Origin: an uncultured Phycisphaerales bacterium
GTDB taxonomy: Bacteria > Planctomycetota > Phycisphaerae > WQYP01
Reading direction: 5' to 3'
DNA length: 5,582 nt
Assembly (NCBI GenBank): GCA_903868035.1
Contig: CAIPTQ010000074.1
Span: 1-5,582, forward strand
Below are positions 1-5,012 of the stretch, one piece after another. Made by a program: the position numbers and the translations under genes. The first letter of the stretch is position 1. Every line of letters starts with the position of its first letter. The notes beneath the pieces were generated by a model. It saw only the letters and a program-made list of their open reading frames with translations. It had not been told where the DNA came from and did not search any database.

Positions 1-816
1 CAGCACCACCCCGGCGGCGGCCTGGTCATACGGCCGGCAGGCGGCGGCCGGATTGTCGTTGCTCGTGCTGTTGAGCCGATGCAGCAGGCTCCAGCGCATC
101 AGGCCCATGGCGTGGACCTTGGACTCGCATCCGCCGACCAGCGCCAGGTCGGATTGGCCGCGCTGGATGGTGCGCGTGGCCTCGGCCAGGGCCAGGCCCG
201 CGGAAGCCTGGGCGCAGGTGATCGTATTGGATGGGCCTTGGGTGTCGTGAATGATCGAAACGTGGCACGAGAGCATGTTGGGCAGGTATTTGAGCAGCCA
301 CAGGGGCGTGAGTTTTTCCATGCCGGAGGTTTTCGCGGGGTCTTCGGAGCGGCCCCAGGCGGCAAAATTGAAGCTGTTGTCGGGGTTGCGGGCCTCGGCC
401 ATGGCTTCGGTAAGCTCGTTGAGGTCGGTGCAGATCAGCCCCGCGCCGATGTTGCAGCCCATGCGGGCCGGGTTGGGCCGGAACCAGCCCTTGGCCGTCA
501 GGTCCGCCTCCACCGCGCCCTCCGCCGTGCCCTTGGTGATCAGTTTGGCGTCGCGCACGGCAAAATCGGCGGCGATGACCGCCAGTTCGATGTCGCGGGC
601 CATGATCTTGGTGGACTTGCGATAACTGCGCGGCACATAGTCCGTGGTCTTATACGGAGGCACCACGCCGGCGACCCGCGACGCGAAGGCCGAGGGATCG
701 AAGCGGGTGAGGGGCGTGATGGAGGATTTGCCTTCCAGAAGGCCATTCCAGAAGGCTGGGGTGCCGATCCCATGGGGGCTGATGGCGCCGACACCGGTGA
801 TAACGACTCTGCGCAT
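1..816 (-). CDS. FabF-like beta-ketoacyl synthase with Gln at the catalytic Cys position (3' end cut by window edge)
   Basis: The 272 visible codons are open to the left edge; the family is usually about 410-440 residues, so the C-terminal third is missing. The start at 816 follows GAGGA a few bases upstream and begins MRRVVITGVGAISPHG, the classic ketosynthase N-terminus. Further landmarks are a GCNIGAG stretch (about residues 129-135), the nucleophile-elbow region GPSNTITCAQASAG (194-207), LVGGCES (about 226-232) and RPYDQAAAGVVL at the edge. Aligned by hand to E. coli FabF (GPSISIATACTSG) with no gaps from GPS through the RG/YG before the following strand, the nucleophilic Cys falls on Gln203; Cys201 is two positions earlier. 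The two catalytic His residues would lie outside the window. Ketosynthases condense acyl groups with malonyl-ACP, but Cys-to-Gln forms act as decarboxylases or chain-length-factor partners. The protein is therefore probably a non-condensing subunit that needs a second ketosynthase. It is transcribed away from thyA. The fold is certain; the role is inferred. Confidence 0.9.
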   Translation of the reverse strand, partial: MRRVVITGVGAISPHGIGTPAFWNGLLEGKSSITPLTRFDPSAFASRVAGVVPPYKTTDYVPRSYRKSTKIMARDIELAVIAADFAVRDAKLITKGTAEGAVEADLTAKGWFRPNPARMGCNIGAGLICTDLNELTEAMAEARNPDNSFNFAAWGRSEDPAKTSGMEKLTPLWLLKYLPNMLSCHVSIIHDTQGPSNTITCAQASAGLALAEATRTIQRGQSDLALVGGCESKVHAMGLMRWSLLHRLNSTSNDNPAAACRPYDQAAAGVVL

Positions 817-892
817 GTATTCCTCATCAAGGGAAGCGTAGGAAGTGGGGTATTTTAGGGAGAATGCGGTCTGAATGCGACTGTGCGCCGGA

Positions 893-1062
893 AACAGTAC
901 CCGGAGCGTAAGCGAGGTGGAGTTGCGTACATTCAGGCGGGTGGTTTCTTCGCGCAGGCGATGGACCATCTTTCGCATACGAAAGTCCCTGCGGCGCCTG
1001 CGCGAGGCTCCAGAGGTCGTTGGGAACGGTCACCCCACCTCGCTTACGCTACGGGTTCCGTT
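893..1062. repeat. 170-bp dyad-symmetric (MITE/REP-like) intergenic element
   Basis: Three pairs of inverted blocks share one axis at 977.5. The outer arms 893-920 and 1035-1062 match at 25 of 28 positions when one is reverse-complemented, including a perfect 15-base block GCGTAAGCGAGGTGG. The middle blocks 950-960 and 995-1005 are perfect (TCGCGCAGGCG). The core is a hairpin, CTTTCG-CATA-CGAAAG (970-985). The spacers between blocks have identical lengths on both sides but little sequence identity. The element occupies most of the gap between the divergent ketosynthase and thyA genes. It could be a non-autonomous mobile element, two head-to-head copies of a roughly 75-bp genomic repeat, or a structured RNA. 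No convincing terminal target duplication is visible; CGCCG occurs at 886-890 and 1066-1070, which may be chance in GC-rich DNA. The rest of 817-1179 shows no gene. Confidence 0.75.
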
Positions 1063-1179
1063 GGCCGCCGATTCTGTCATGCACCCGAAGGAGTATCGCG
1101 GAGCGCGCCATGCATGGCACACGCGAGCAACGTGCGATAGAATCGCCCTTTTCTCACGGAGTCTTACGGAGCCTCATGG

Positions 1180-2061
1180 ATGCGGGAATATCTTCAACTC
1201 GTTGGCCAGGTGCTCGAGCAGGGCGTGCGCAAGCCCTCGCGCACCGGCGTGGACACGCTGGCCTATTTCGGGGCGTTCTACAAGGTCGATCTGGCGGCGG
1301 GGTTTCCGCTGCTGACGACCAAAAAGGTCAATTACACCTCGTGCCTGCATGAACTGCTGTGGTATCTCTCGGGCGAGGACCACATCCGGAACCTGCGGAA
1401 GGTGACCAAAATCTGGGACGCCTGGGCGGATGACCAGGGCGACCTTGAGACCGCCTACGGGCGCTACTGGCGGCGGTTCCCGCACCCCGTCCAAAAGTCC
1501 CACGCGCCGGTCGCCCAGACGGGGGAGTACACGGCGGCGGTGGAGGAGATCGACCAGATTCAGTACGTCATCGACGAGATCAAACGCAATCCGTTCTCCC
1601 GCCGGCTGGTGGTGACGGCATGGGAGCCGGGGAATGCCGAAAAGAGCAAGCTGCCCCCCTGCCACTACACCTTCGCCTTCAACGTATCGGCGGACGCCAC
1701 CGGCCAGCCCCGCCGGCTCAACTGCCACCTCACCCAGCGCAGCGGCGACATCGCCCTGGGCATCCCCTTCAACCTCGCCTGCTACGCCACCCTCACCCAG
1801 ATGCTCGCCCAGGAAGTCGGCCTGGAAGTCGGCCACTTCGCCCACACCATCATCGACGCCCACATCTACTGTGCGGACGCCGGCACGCCGATGGCGGCAT
1901 ACGACCATGTGGCGGGGCTGAAGACGCAATTGGAACGCACACCCCGGCCGCTGCCCCGGCTGGTCATCGCGAAAAAACCGATGCGGGAGTTGCGGTTTGA
2001 GGATTTCACGGTGGAGGGATACGATCCCCATCCGCCCATACAGTTCAAAGTAGCCGTCTAA
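1180..2061 (+). CDS. thyA: Thymidylate synthase ThyA
   Basis: This cytosolic enzyme converts dUMP and 5,10-methylene-tetrahydrofolate to dTMP and dihydrofolate. The 293-residue protein (E. coli has 264) carries the family landmarks in order: SRTG with Arg21 (phosphate binding), the Trp/Asp-rich stretch KIWDAWADDQGDLE near residues 77-90, the nucleophile Cys161-His162 in LPPCHY, QRSGD (186-190, dUMP phosphate and Asp), Asn198 in GIPFN, DAHIY (His228, Tyr230) and the C-terminus EGYDPHPP...VAV. About 20 extra residues sit near 103-124 relative to E. coli. The usual Gln of the PCHxxxQF segment is Ala166. The start is supported by GGAG at 1168-1171, eight bases upstream; an ATG at 1176 is out of frame. 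A TAGAAT -10-like box lies at 1138-1143 but without a good -35. Codon use becomes strongly C-ending after about 1660. folA follows 60 bases downstream, a common metabolic pairing. Confidence 0.97.
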   Translation: MREYLQLVGQVLEQGVRKPSRTGVDTLAYFGAFYKVDLAAGFPLLTTKKVNYTSCLHELLWYLSGEDHIRNLRKVTKIWDAWADDQGDLETAYGRYWRRFPHPVQKSHAPVAQTGEYTAAVEEIDQIQYVIDEIKRNPFSRRLVVTAWEPGNAEKSKLPPCHYTFAFNVSADATGQPRRLNCHLTQRSGDIALGIPFNLACYATLTQMLAQEVGLEVGHFAHTIIDAHIYCADAGTPMAAYDHVAGLKTQLERTPRPLPRLVIAKKPMRELRFEDFTVEGYDPHPPIQFKVAV

Positions 2062-2110
2062 CCTCCGTCTTCTGCCTTCTTGCTTCTTGCTTCTTTCTTC
2101 TGTCTTCTCC
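2062..2110. repeat. Polypyrimidine tract between thyA and folA
   Basis: This 49-base stretch contains no A and only five G residues (2067, 2074, 2082, 2089, 2102). It consists of degenerate CTTCT/TTCTTGC units. It starts right after the thyA stop codon and ends 11 bases before the folA start, so it forms nearly the whole spacer of the presumed operon. Such a strand-asymmetric tract could be a low-complexity slippage product. No hairpin or terminator is visible in it. Confidence 0.7.
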
Positions 2111-2121
2111 ACGGACCCCCC

Positions 2122-2616
2122 ATGCTGATTTCCCTCATCGTCGCCATGACTCCCGACCGTCTGATCGGCGCCGCCGGACGCCTCCCCTGGCATATGCCGG
2201 AGGATTTGAAGCGGTTCAAGCAACTGACGCTCGGCCACGCCCTCATCATGGGCCGCAAAACCTACGCCTCCATCGGCCGACCCCTCCCCGGCCGCCGCAA
2301 CCTCATCATCACTCACAACCCCGCCCCGCCAGCCATCGCCGGCGTCGAATGGTTCACCTCCCTCGAATCCGCCCTCACCAGCGCCCAAACCGCCGGCGAA
2401 ACCGAATGCTTCATCGCCGGCGGCGCCCAGATCTACGCCCAAGCCCTCCTCCTCGCCCACCGCCTGTATATCACCTACGTGCAGGAGGGGGACGGCACCT
2501 TTCACGGCGACACCTACTTCCCCGCCTGGGATCAATCCCAGTGGCGCACCCTCAGCCGCGAACCAGCCCCCAACATGGAATTTGTAACCTATGAACGCCT
2601 GACCACTAACCACTAA
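2122..2616 (+). CDS. folA: Dihydrofolate reductase
   Basis: This enzyme reduces dihydrofolate to tetrahydrofolate with NADPH, closing the cycle opened by ThyA. The 164-residue protein (E. coli 159) starts MLISLIVAMTPDRLIG. It shows LPWHMPEDLKRFK, with Trp23 and the active-site acid Asp28 (E. coli Asp27). It also has IMGRKTYASIGRPLPGR (NADPH-binding and substrate region, about 51-67), the second nucleotide-binding loop FIAGGAQIYAQAL, LYITYV and GDTYFP. The frame stays open upstream to an ATG at 2080, but that start lies inside the polypyrimidine tract and would add 14 residues absent from the family, so 2122 is chosen. The ribosome site is weak (CGGA about seven bases upstream), which suggests translation coupled to a message begun at thyA. 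The last codons (TTNH, then stop) and stop codon fall inside a CTGACCACTAACCACTAACC repeat, so the C-terminal tail was probably reshaped by that repeat. Confidence 0.96.
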   Translation: MLISLIVAMTPDRLIGAAGRLPWHMPEDLKRFKQLTLGHALIMGRKTYASIGRPLPGRRNLIITHNPAPPAIAGVEWFTSLESALTSAQTAGETECFIAGGAQIYAQALLLAHRLYITYVQEGDGTFHGDTYFPAWDQSQWRTLSREPAPNMEFVTYERLTTNH

Positions 2617-2618
2617 CC
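2598..2618. repeat. Degenerate CTGACCACTAACCACTAACC repeat at the folA 3' end
   Basis: The stretch is built of ACCACT/AACCACTAACC units and supplies the last codons and the TAA of folA. The same core, CCTGACCACT, recurs at 3615-3624 and 4912-4921, where it supplies the TGA of the antitoxin gene and of its decayed copy. The shared core at three gene ends suggests a short dispersed intergenic repeat. Confidence 0.5.
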
Positions 2619-2641
2619 GCAGTAAACCATTCACTTCTTCG

Positions 2642-2668
2642 GTCGCCGGCCCGGTGGCTGCTGGCGAC
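2642..2668 (+). terminator. Possible hairpin downstream of folA
   Basis: A nine-pair stem (2642-2650 with 2660-2668, one G-U pair) closes a nine-base loop, 25 bases after the folA stop. No T-run follows, so it is not a typical intrinsic terminator. It could still attenuate folA read-through or protect the 3' end of the message. Confidence 0.25.
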
Positions 2669-2687
2669 GTGCCTCCCGTTCAGGTAT

Positions 2688-3575
2688 ATGATGCTCCCCA
2701 TGCGAATCTACCCGTTCGAACTCGCTCCGGTCCTTCCCGATGACGTGGTCTTCCGTCAGTCGCGGCTTTGGGCGATCCTGGGTGCGATCATTATTGCGCT
2801 CCTGATGGGGGGCGTTATTTTCCTTTTTGTTCACGGCGTGGTTCCACCGTGGATCGGGTGGGTGGCGGTCGTCGGCACCGCCATGATCGCACTGCCGTTG
2901 GTGAGGAAGTGCCTGGGTGCGTTTACCGCCGCGAATTGGGTTTTGCGCCTCTACGGGCAACGGATTCTCATCAAGATCGGGCCTCCGCTCGGTGCCGATC
3001 CGATGCGGGTTTTCGTCGTCGAATTTCAACACAAGGAAATCGAGTGGGTTCGTTCCTATCGCAAGGTCATCAAGGTGCGCGACGCCGATGGCGCAGACGT
3101 ACACACTTCGAGCACCTGGCTGGAACTCAAGCCCCGCGACGTGGACCTGGAGCCACTGAAATCGTGCATCACAACGGCCAGTGCGCCGCGCCAACGGCAC
3201 GGCTGGAAGGTTACCTCGGACATCCCGGTAAGCGTGACGAGCGACGACGTGGTGCGCGTGGAATGGTTCGGGAAGTACAGCGTGGTGGCGCCGTCGCTCC
3301 AGCAGGTCCTTCGCTTGTTGGGCACGGACATTCCGGTGCAATCGAAGGAGACAGAGCGGAATGACTTTACCGGATCGGATGCCGACAAGAAGAAGATGGA
3401 ACAGCAGATCATCGAATACGTGGAACAGGGGGAGATCCTGGACGCGACGAAGCTCGCGCGCCAGTGCTATGGGTATTCGCTCACGGAGGCTCGGCAATTT
3501 GTGGCCCAGATAGAGGGGAAGTATTACGCCGCCTTGCCGCGCGATCGTGCCGAAGATAATGCGCTGGAGAAGTGA
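2688..3575 (+). CDS. Unrecognised two-helix membrane protein with L7/L12-like C-terminal motif
   Basis: I do not recognise the family. Of 295 residues, 27-48 and 52-73 are two hydrophobic helices separated by a short Pro-Pro turn, so both ends probably face the cytoplasm. Residues about 84-215 look like alternating strands (for example RVFVVEFQ, KVIKVRD, VVRVEWFG) and could be a compact beta domain. A charged linker (220-240, DADKKKMEQQ) leads to a helical pair at about 240-276, DATKLARQCYGYSLTEARQFV. This resembles the AIKLLRE-x-TGLGLKEAK pattern of the ribosomal L7/L12 C-terminal fold, which also occurs as an add-on in unrelated bacterial proteins. ATGs at 2688, 2691 and 2700 are all in frame. 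AGG at 2682-2684 best fits 2691, so the start is uncertain by up to four residues. Plus-strand bases are G-balanced, unlike the strongly C-rich folA and toxin-antitoxin genes on either side, which hints at a separate origin. It ends 10 bases before the left direct repeat. Confidence 0.8.
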   Translation: MMLPMRIYPFELAPVLPDDVVFRQSRLWAILGAIIIALLMGGVIFLFVHGVVPPWIGWVAVVGTAMIALPLVRKCLGAFTAANWVLRLYGQRILIKIGPPLGADPMRVFVVEFQHKEIEWVRSYRKVIKVRDADGADVHTSSTWLELKPRDVDLEPLKSCITTASAPRQRHGWKVTSDIPVSVTSDDVVRVEWFGKYSVVAPSLQQVLRLLGTDIPVQSKETERNDFTGSDADKKKMEQQIIEYVEQGEILDATKLARQCYGYSLTEARQFVAQIEGKYYAALPRDRAEDNALEK

Positions 3576-3585
3576 TCCCAGTGGC

Positions 3586-3618
3586 ATCCACAACGTCGCC
3601 ACCGGCATGCCCACCTGA
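3586..3618 (+). pseudogene. Remnant of the antitoxin gene 3' end
   Basis: The last ten codons and stop of the downstream antitoxin gene (IHNVATGMPT then TGA) are present here with no nucleotide change. No antitoxin coding sequence precedes them; the membrane-protein gene ends ten bases earlier in another frame. This is the left part of the direct repeat. Confidence 0.8.
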
Positions 3619-3642
3619 CCACTGTCAACTGACCACTGCCCC

Positions 3643-3720
3643 CTACGTCTTAATCGTACCCAGCATCACCAGCGCAAAGGGCCTAAAGATCAGCACCGGC
3701 AGCCACGCCGCCCACAGCGG
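3643..3720 (-). pseudogene. Remnant of the lptF/lptG-like gene 3' end
   Basis: Read on the minus strand, 25 codons and a TAG match the C-terminus of the permease at 4935-5012 with two amino-acid changes (Gly to Arg in VLIFGPF and Asp to Gly in VMLDTIKT). The fragment keeps the frame and stop but has no upstream coding sequence: to the right it meets an unrelated C-run region. The non-synonymous changes fit relaxed selection. Confidence 0.8.
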
Positions 3721-3802
3721 TCAAACTCAAATCAAATCCCCCCCCACTTGCCTTCCTCCGCCTCATCCCCCAAAATCCCACGTCATCTTCTTGGGGAAGC
3801 AC

Positions 3803-4387
3803 ATGCACCTCACGCCACATCCCGATTCCCACACCCTCGACATCGCCCTGCGCAACTGCCTTCCCTTGGCCGCTCCCTGGGCTGGCGATGCCTTCCGCCT
3901 GGCCGAAGCGCCCTATGCCAATCAAGCCTCCATCCTTTCCGGCCAGGGTGCGGCACGTTGGGGTGGCCGCTGGAATCCGCCCGGCATTGCCACGATATAC
4001 GCCTGCCTTGACCCAGAATTGGCGTTGACCGAGTGGGCCGCCCAGCGCCACAAAGCTGGGATCTCCGTTGCCCGTCATCGTCCTATCATACAAATCACGC
4101 TCCTTGCCGTGCTGACGCGGGTTCTGGATTTCCGGAACCCGGCCCTTGCCGCCGCCCTCGCCATGCCGCTGGAGCCCTTCCTCGCCGAACCCCACCCCGC
4201 CCAAACCGATGGCAGCCCCGAACTGCGCGCCCAAGCCTTCGGACGCCTCGCCGCCACCCATTTGATAGAAGCCCTGATGATCCCCTCCGCCCAAAATCCC
4301 GCCCTCCACAATATCGTCATCTTCCGCGATAACCTCACCCCCAACTCCACCCTGGAAATCCACGGCAAGGAATTCCTCCTTCCATAA
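3803..4387 (+). CDS. RES-domain toxin (MbcT/ParT-like)
   Basis: RES-family toxins act on NAD+ (phosphorolysis by MbcT, hydrolysis in Xre-RES pairs) or ADP-ribosylate a target (ParT), stopping growth when not neutralised. The 194-residue protein has the family landmarks in order: FRLAEAPYA (Arg32), the glycine-rich LSGQGAARWGGRWNPPG (Arg56), TIYACLDPELALTEWAA (Tyr66, Glu77) and near the end IPSAQNPALHNIVIF (Ser162). These include the conserved Arg, Glu and Ser for which the domain is named, so it looks intact. GGGGA at 3793-3797 stands five bases before this ATG. The frame stays open back to 3572, but that extension runs through the decayed repeat and is proline-rich, so it is rejected as coding. 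The gene precedes the antitoxin gene, the reverse of the usual order. A weak promoter candidate (TTGCCT 3748-3753, CAAAAT 3771-3776, 17-base spacer) lies upstream. The domain call is strong; the exact reaction is inferred. Confidence 0.9.
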   Translation: MHLTPHPDSHTLDIALRNCLPLAAPWAGDAFRLAEAPYANQASILSGQGAARWGGRWNPPGIATIYACLDPELALTEWAAQRHKAGISVARHRPIIQITLLAVLTRVLDFRNPALAAALAMPLEPFLAEPHPAQTDGSPELRAQAFGRLAATHLIEALMIPSAQNPALHNIVIFRDNLTPNSTLEIHGKEFLLP

Positions 4388-4394
4388 CCACTTG

Positions 4395-4420
4395 AGGTAA
4401 GCGCAAAATTGCGCATACCT
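4395..4420. promoter_or_regulatory. 26-bp palindrome, probable antitoxin operator
   Basis: The sequence reads AGGTA-a-GCGCAA-aa-TTGCGC-a-TACCT, a dyad with 11 of 13 paired positions complementary. It begins eight bases after the toxin stop codon and ends three bases before the -35 box of the antitoxin promoter. Antitoxins of the Xre class bind such dyads near their own promoter. No T-run follows, so an intrinsic terminator is unlikely. Binding itself is inferred. Confidence 0.65.
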
Positions 4421-4422
4421 GC

Positions 4423-4451
4423 TTGATTCGCCACCCCCTCCTGTCGATAAT
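4423..4451 (+). promoter_or_regulatory. Probable sigma-70-type promoter for the antitoxin gene
   Basis: TTGATT (4423-4428) and GATAAT (4446-4451) are separated by the ideal 17 bases and match the consensus boxes at four and five of six positions. Transcription would start near 4458, directly in front of the AAGGAG ribosome site (4459-4464), giving a very short leader of about 14 bases. Confidence 0.6.
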
Positions 4452-4471
4452 GGTGTGTAAGGAGCCTCGCC

Positions 4472-4915
4472 ATGCCTACCGCCACCAAACGCCCATCCAC
4501 CCTCAAACCTCGCCCCAAGACCCGCACCCTGTCCGCCCGCGTCCCCGGCCGCCTGGCGCTTCAGTCCGCCCCCGCAGTCGCCCAGCCCTGGCACACGCAA
4601 ATCGACCGTCTGCAGAACGGTTTCCAGCTCAACCAGATTCAACTGGCCACGCAGCTTCTCAACTGCGCCCCGCGCTCCCTGATTCTCTGGAAGAAGGGCC
4701 GCACGCCCAACCCCGCCGTGCTCATCCGCCTGAACGAACTCCATCGCCTCTATCTGGCCCTCGCCCAGCTCATGCCCGCCGCCGAAGTCGGCCCCTGGAT
4801 GAAACGCACCAACGACTACCTCGATCCCCTCACCCCCCTGGAAGTCATCAACCGCGGCCAACTCGACCGCCTCTGGCACATCATCCACAACGTCGCCACC
4901 GGCATGCCCACCTGA
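4472..4915 (+). CDS. Xre/MbcA/ParS-type antitoxin
   Basis: This is the presumed DNA-binding antitoxin that blocks the RES toxin by filling its active site and represses its own promoter. Of 147 residues, the first 40 or so are a basic, Pro-rich, probably disordered tail. A helix-turn-helix lies at about 51-76 (FQLNQIQLATQLLNCAPRSL then ILWKKG). A helical segment follows, and the C-terminus has the toxin-binding (DUF2384-type) pattern: PWMKRTNDYLDPLTPLEVIN (109-127) and LDRLWHIIHNVATG (131-144). The start has a perfect AAGGAG at 4459-4464, seven bases upstream. The gene has its own promoter and palindrome, separated from the toxin stop by 84 bases. Its last ten codons and stop are repeated at 3586-3618. 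It converges on the permease gene with 19 bases between the two stop codons. Partner assignment rests on adjacency and domain type. Confidence 0.85.
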   Translation: MPTATKRPSTLKPRPKTRTLSARVPGRLALQSAPAVAQPWHTQIDRLQNGFQLNQIQLATQLLNCAPRSLILWKKGRTPNPAVLIRLNELHRLYLALAQLMPAAEVGPWMKRTNDYLDPLTPLEVINRGQLDRLWHIIHNVATGMPT

Positions 4916-5012
4916 CCACTGAAAACTGCCCCCCCTACGTCTTAATCGTATCCAGCATCACCAGCGCGAACGGCCCAAATATCAGCACCGGCAGCCACGC
5001 CGCCCACAGCGG
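4882..5012. repeat. Direct repeat, right copy, spanning the antitoxin and permease 3' ends
   Basis: This is the partner of 3585-3720. It covers the last ten codons and stop of the antitoxin gene, the 19-base convergent spacer, and the last 25 codons and stop of the permease gene on the minus strand. Both genes are intact here, so this copy is the source. Recombination between the two copies would delete the toxin-antitoxin pair cleanly and leave a single repeat. Confidence 0.9.

Larger units (their letters stand above)
3585..3720. repeat. Direct repeat, left copy, flanking the toxin-antitoxin module
   Basis: This 136-bp stretch repeats 4882-5012. The first 40 bases (3585-3624 against 4882-4921) are identical. 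The middle differs by an extra CTGACCACT-type unit and C-run length. The last 77 bases (3644-3720 against 4936-5012) match at 72 positions. Immediately left both copies carry TGGCA, but here the following CATCAT is shortened, so a short-homology junction is plausible. The right copy is functional coding sequence and this copy is a non-functional remnant, so the right copy is ancestral. Confidence 0.9.

Noticed and set aside
79..858. Long plus-strand open frame across the ketosynthase gene
   Set aside because: It is antisense to a ketosynthase with unmistakable motifs and shows no family resemblance itself.
1115..1132. Sigma-54 promoter before thyA (TGGCAC)
   Set aside because: The second element (TTGCA/T at the -12 position) is missing.
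827..1140. Short open frames in the ketosynthase-thyA spacer
   Set aside because: They lie on both strands across the palindromic element and owe their openness to its composition; there is no convincing ribosome site or domain.
1174..2634. Long open frame on the minus strand across thyA and folA
   Set aside because: Its product is low-complexity Gly/Val/Arg-rich and is the antisense of two clearly recognised genes; GC-rich codon use keeps it open.
3572..3802. In-frame upstream extension of the RES toxin gene
   Set aside because: It runs through the decayed direct repeat and a proline-rich low-complexity stretch, has no family similarity, and the ATG at 3803 has a good ribosome site and suits the domain start.
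4395..4420. Intrinsic terminator for the toxin gene
   Set aside because: The dyad is not followed by a T-run and directly abuts a well-spaced promoter, so an operator is more likely.
3683..4888. Long open frame on the minus strand across the toxin-antitoxin pair
   Set aside because: It is the antisense of two genes with recognisable domains and good ribosome sites, and the product is Gly-rich without motifs.
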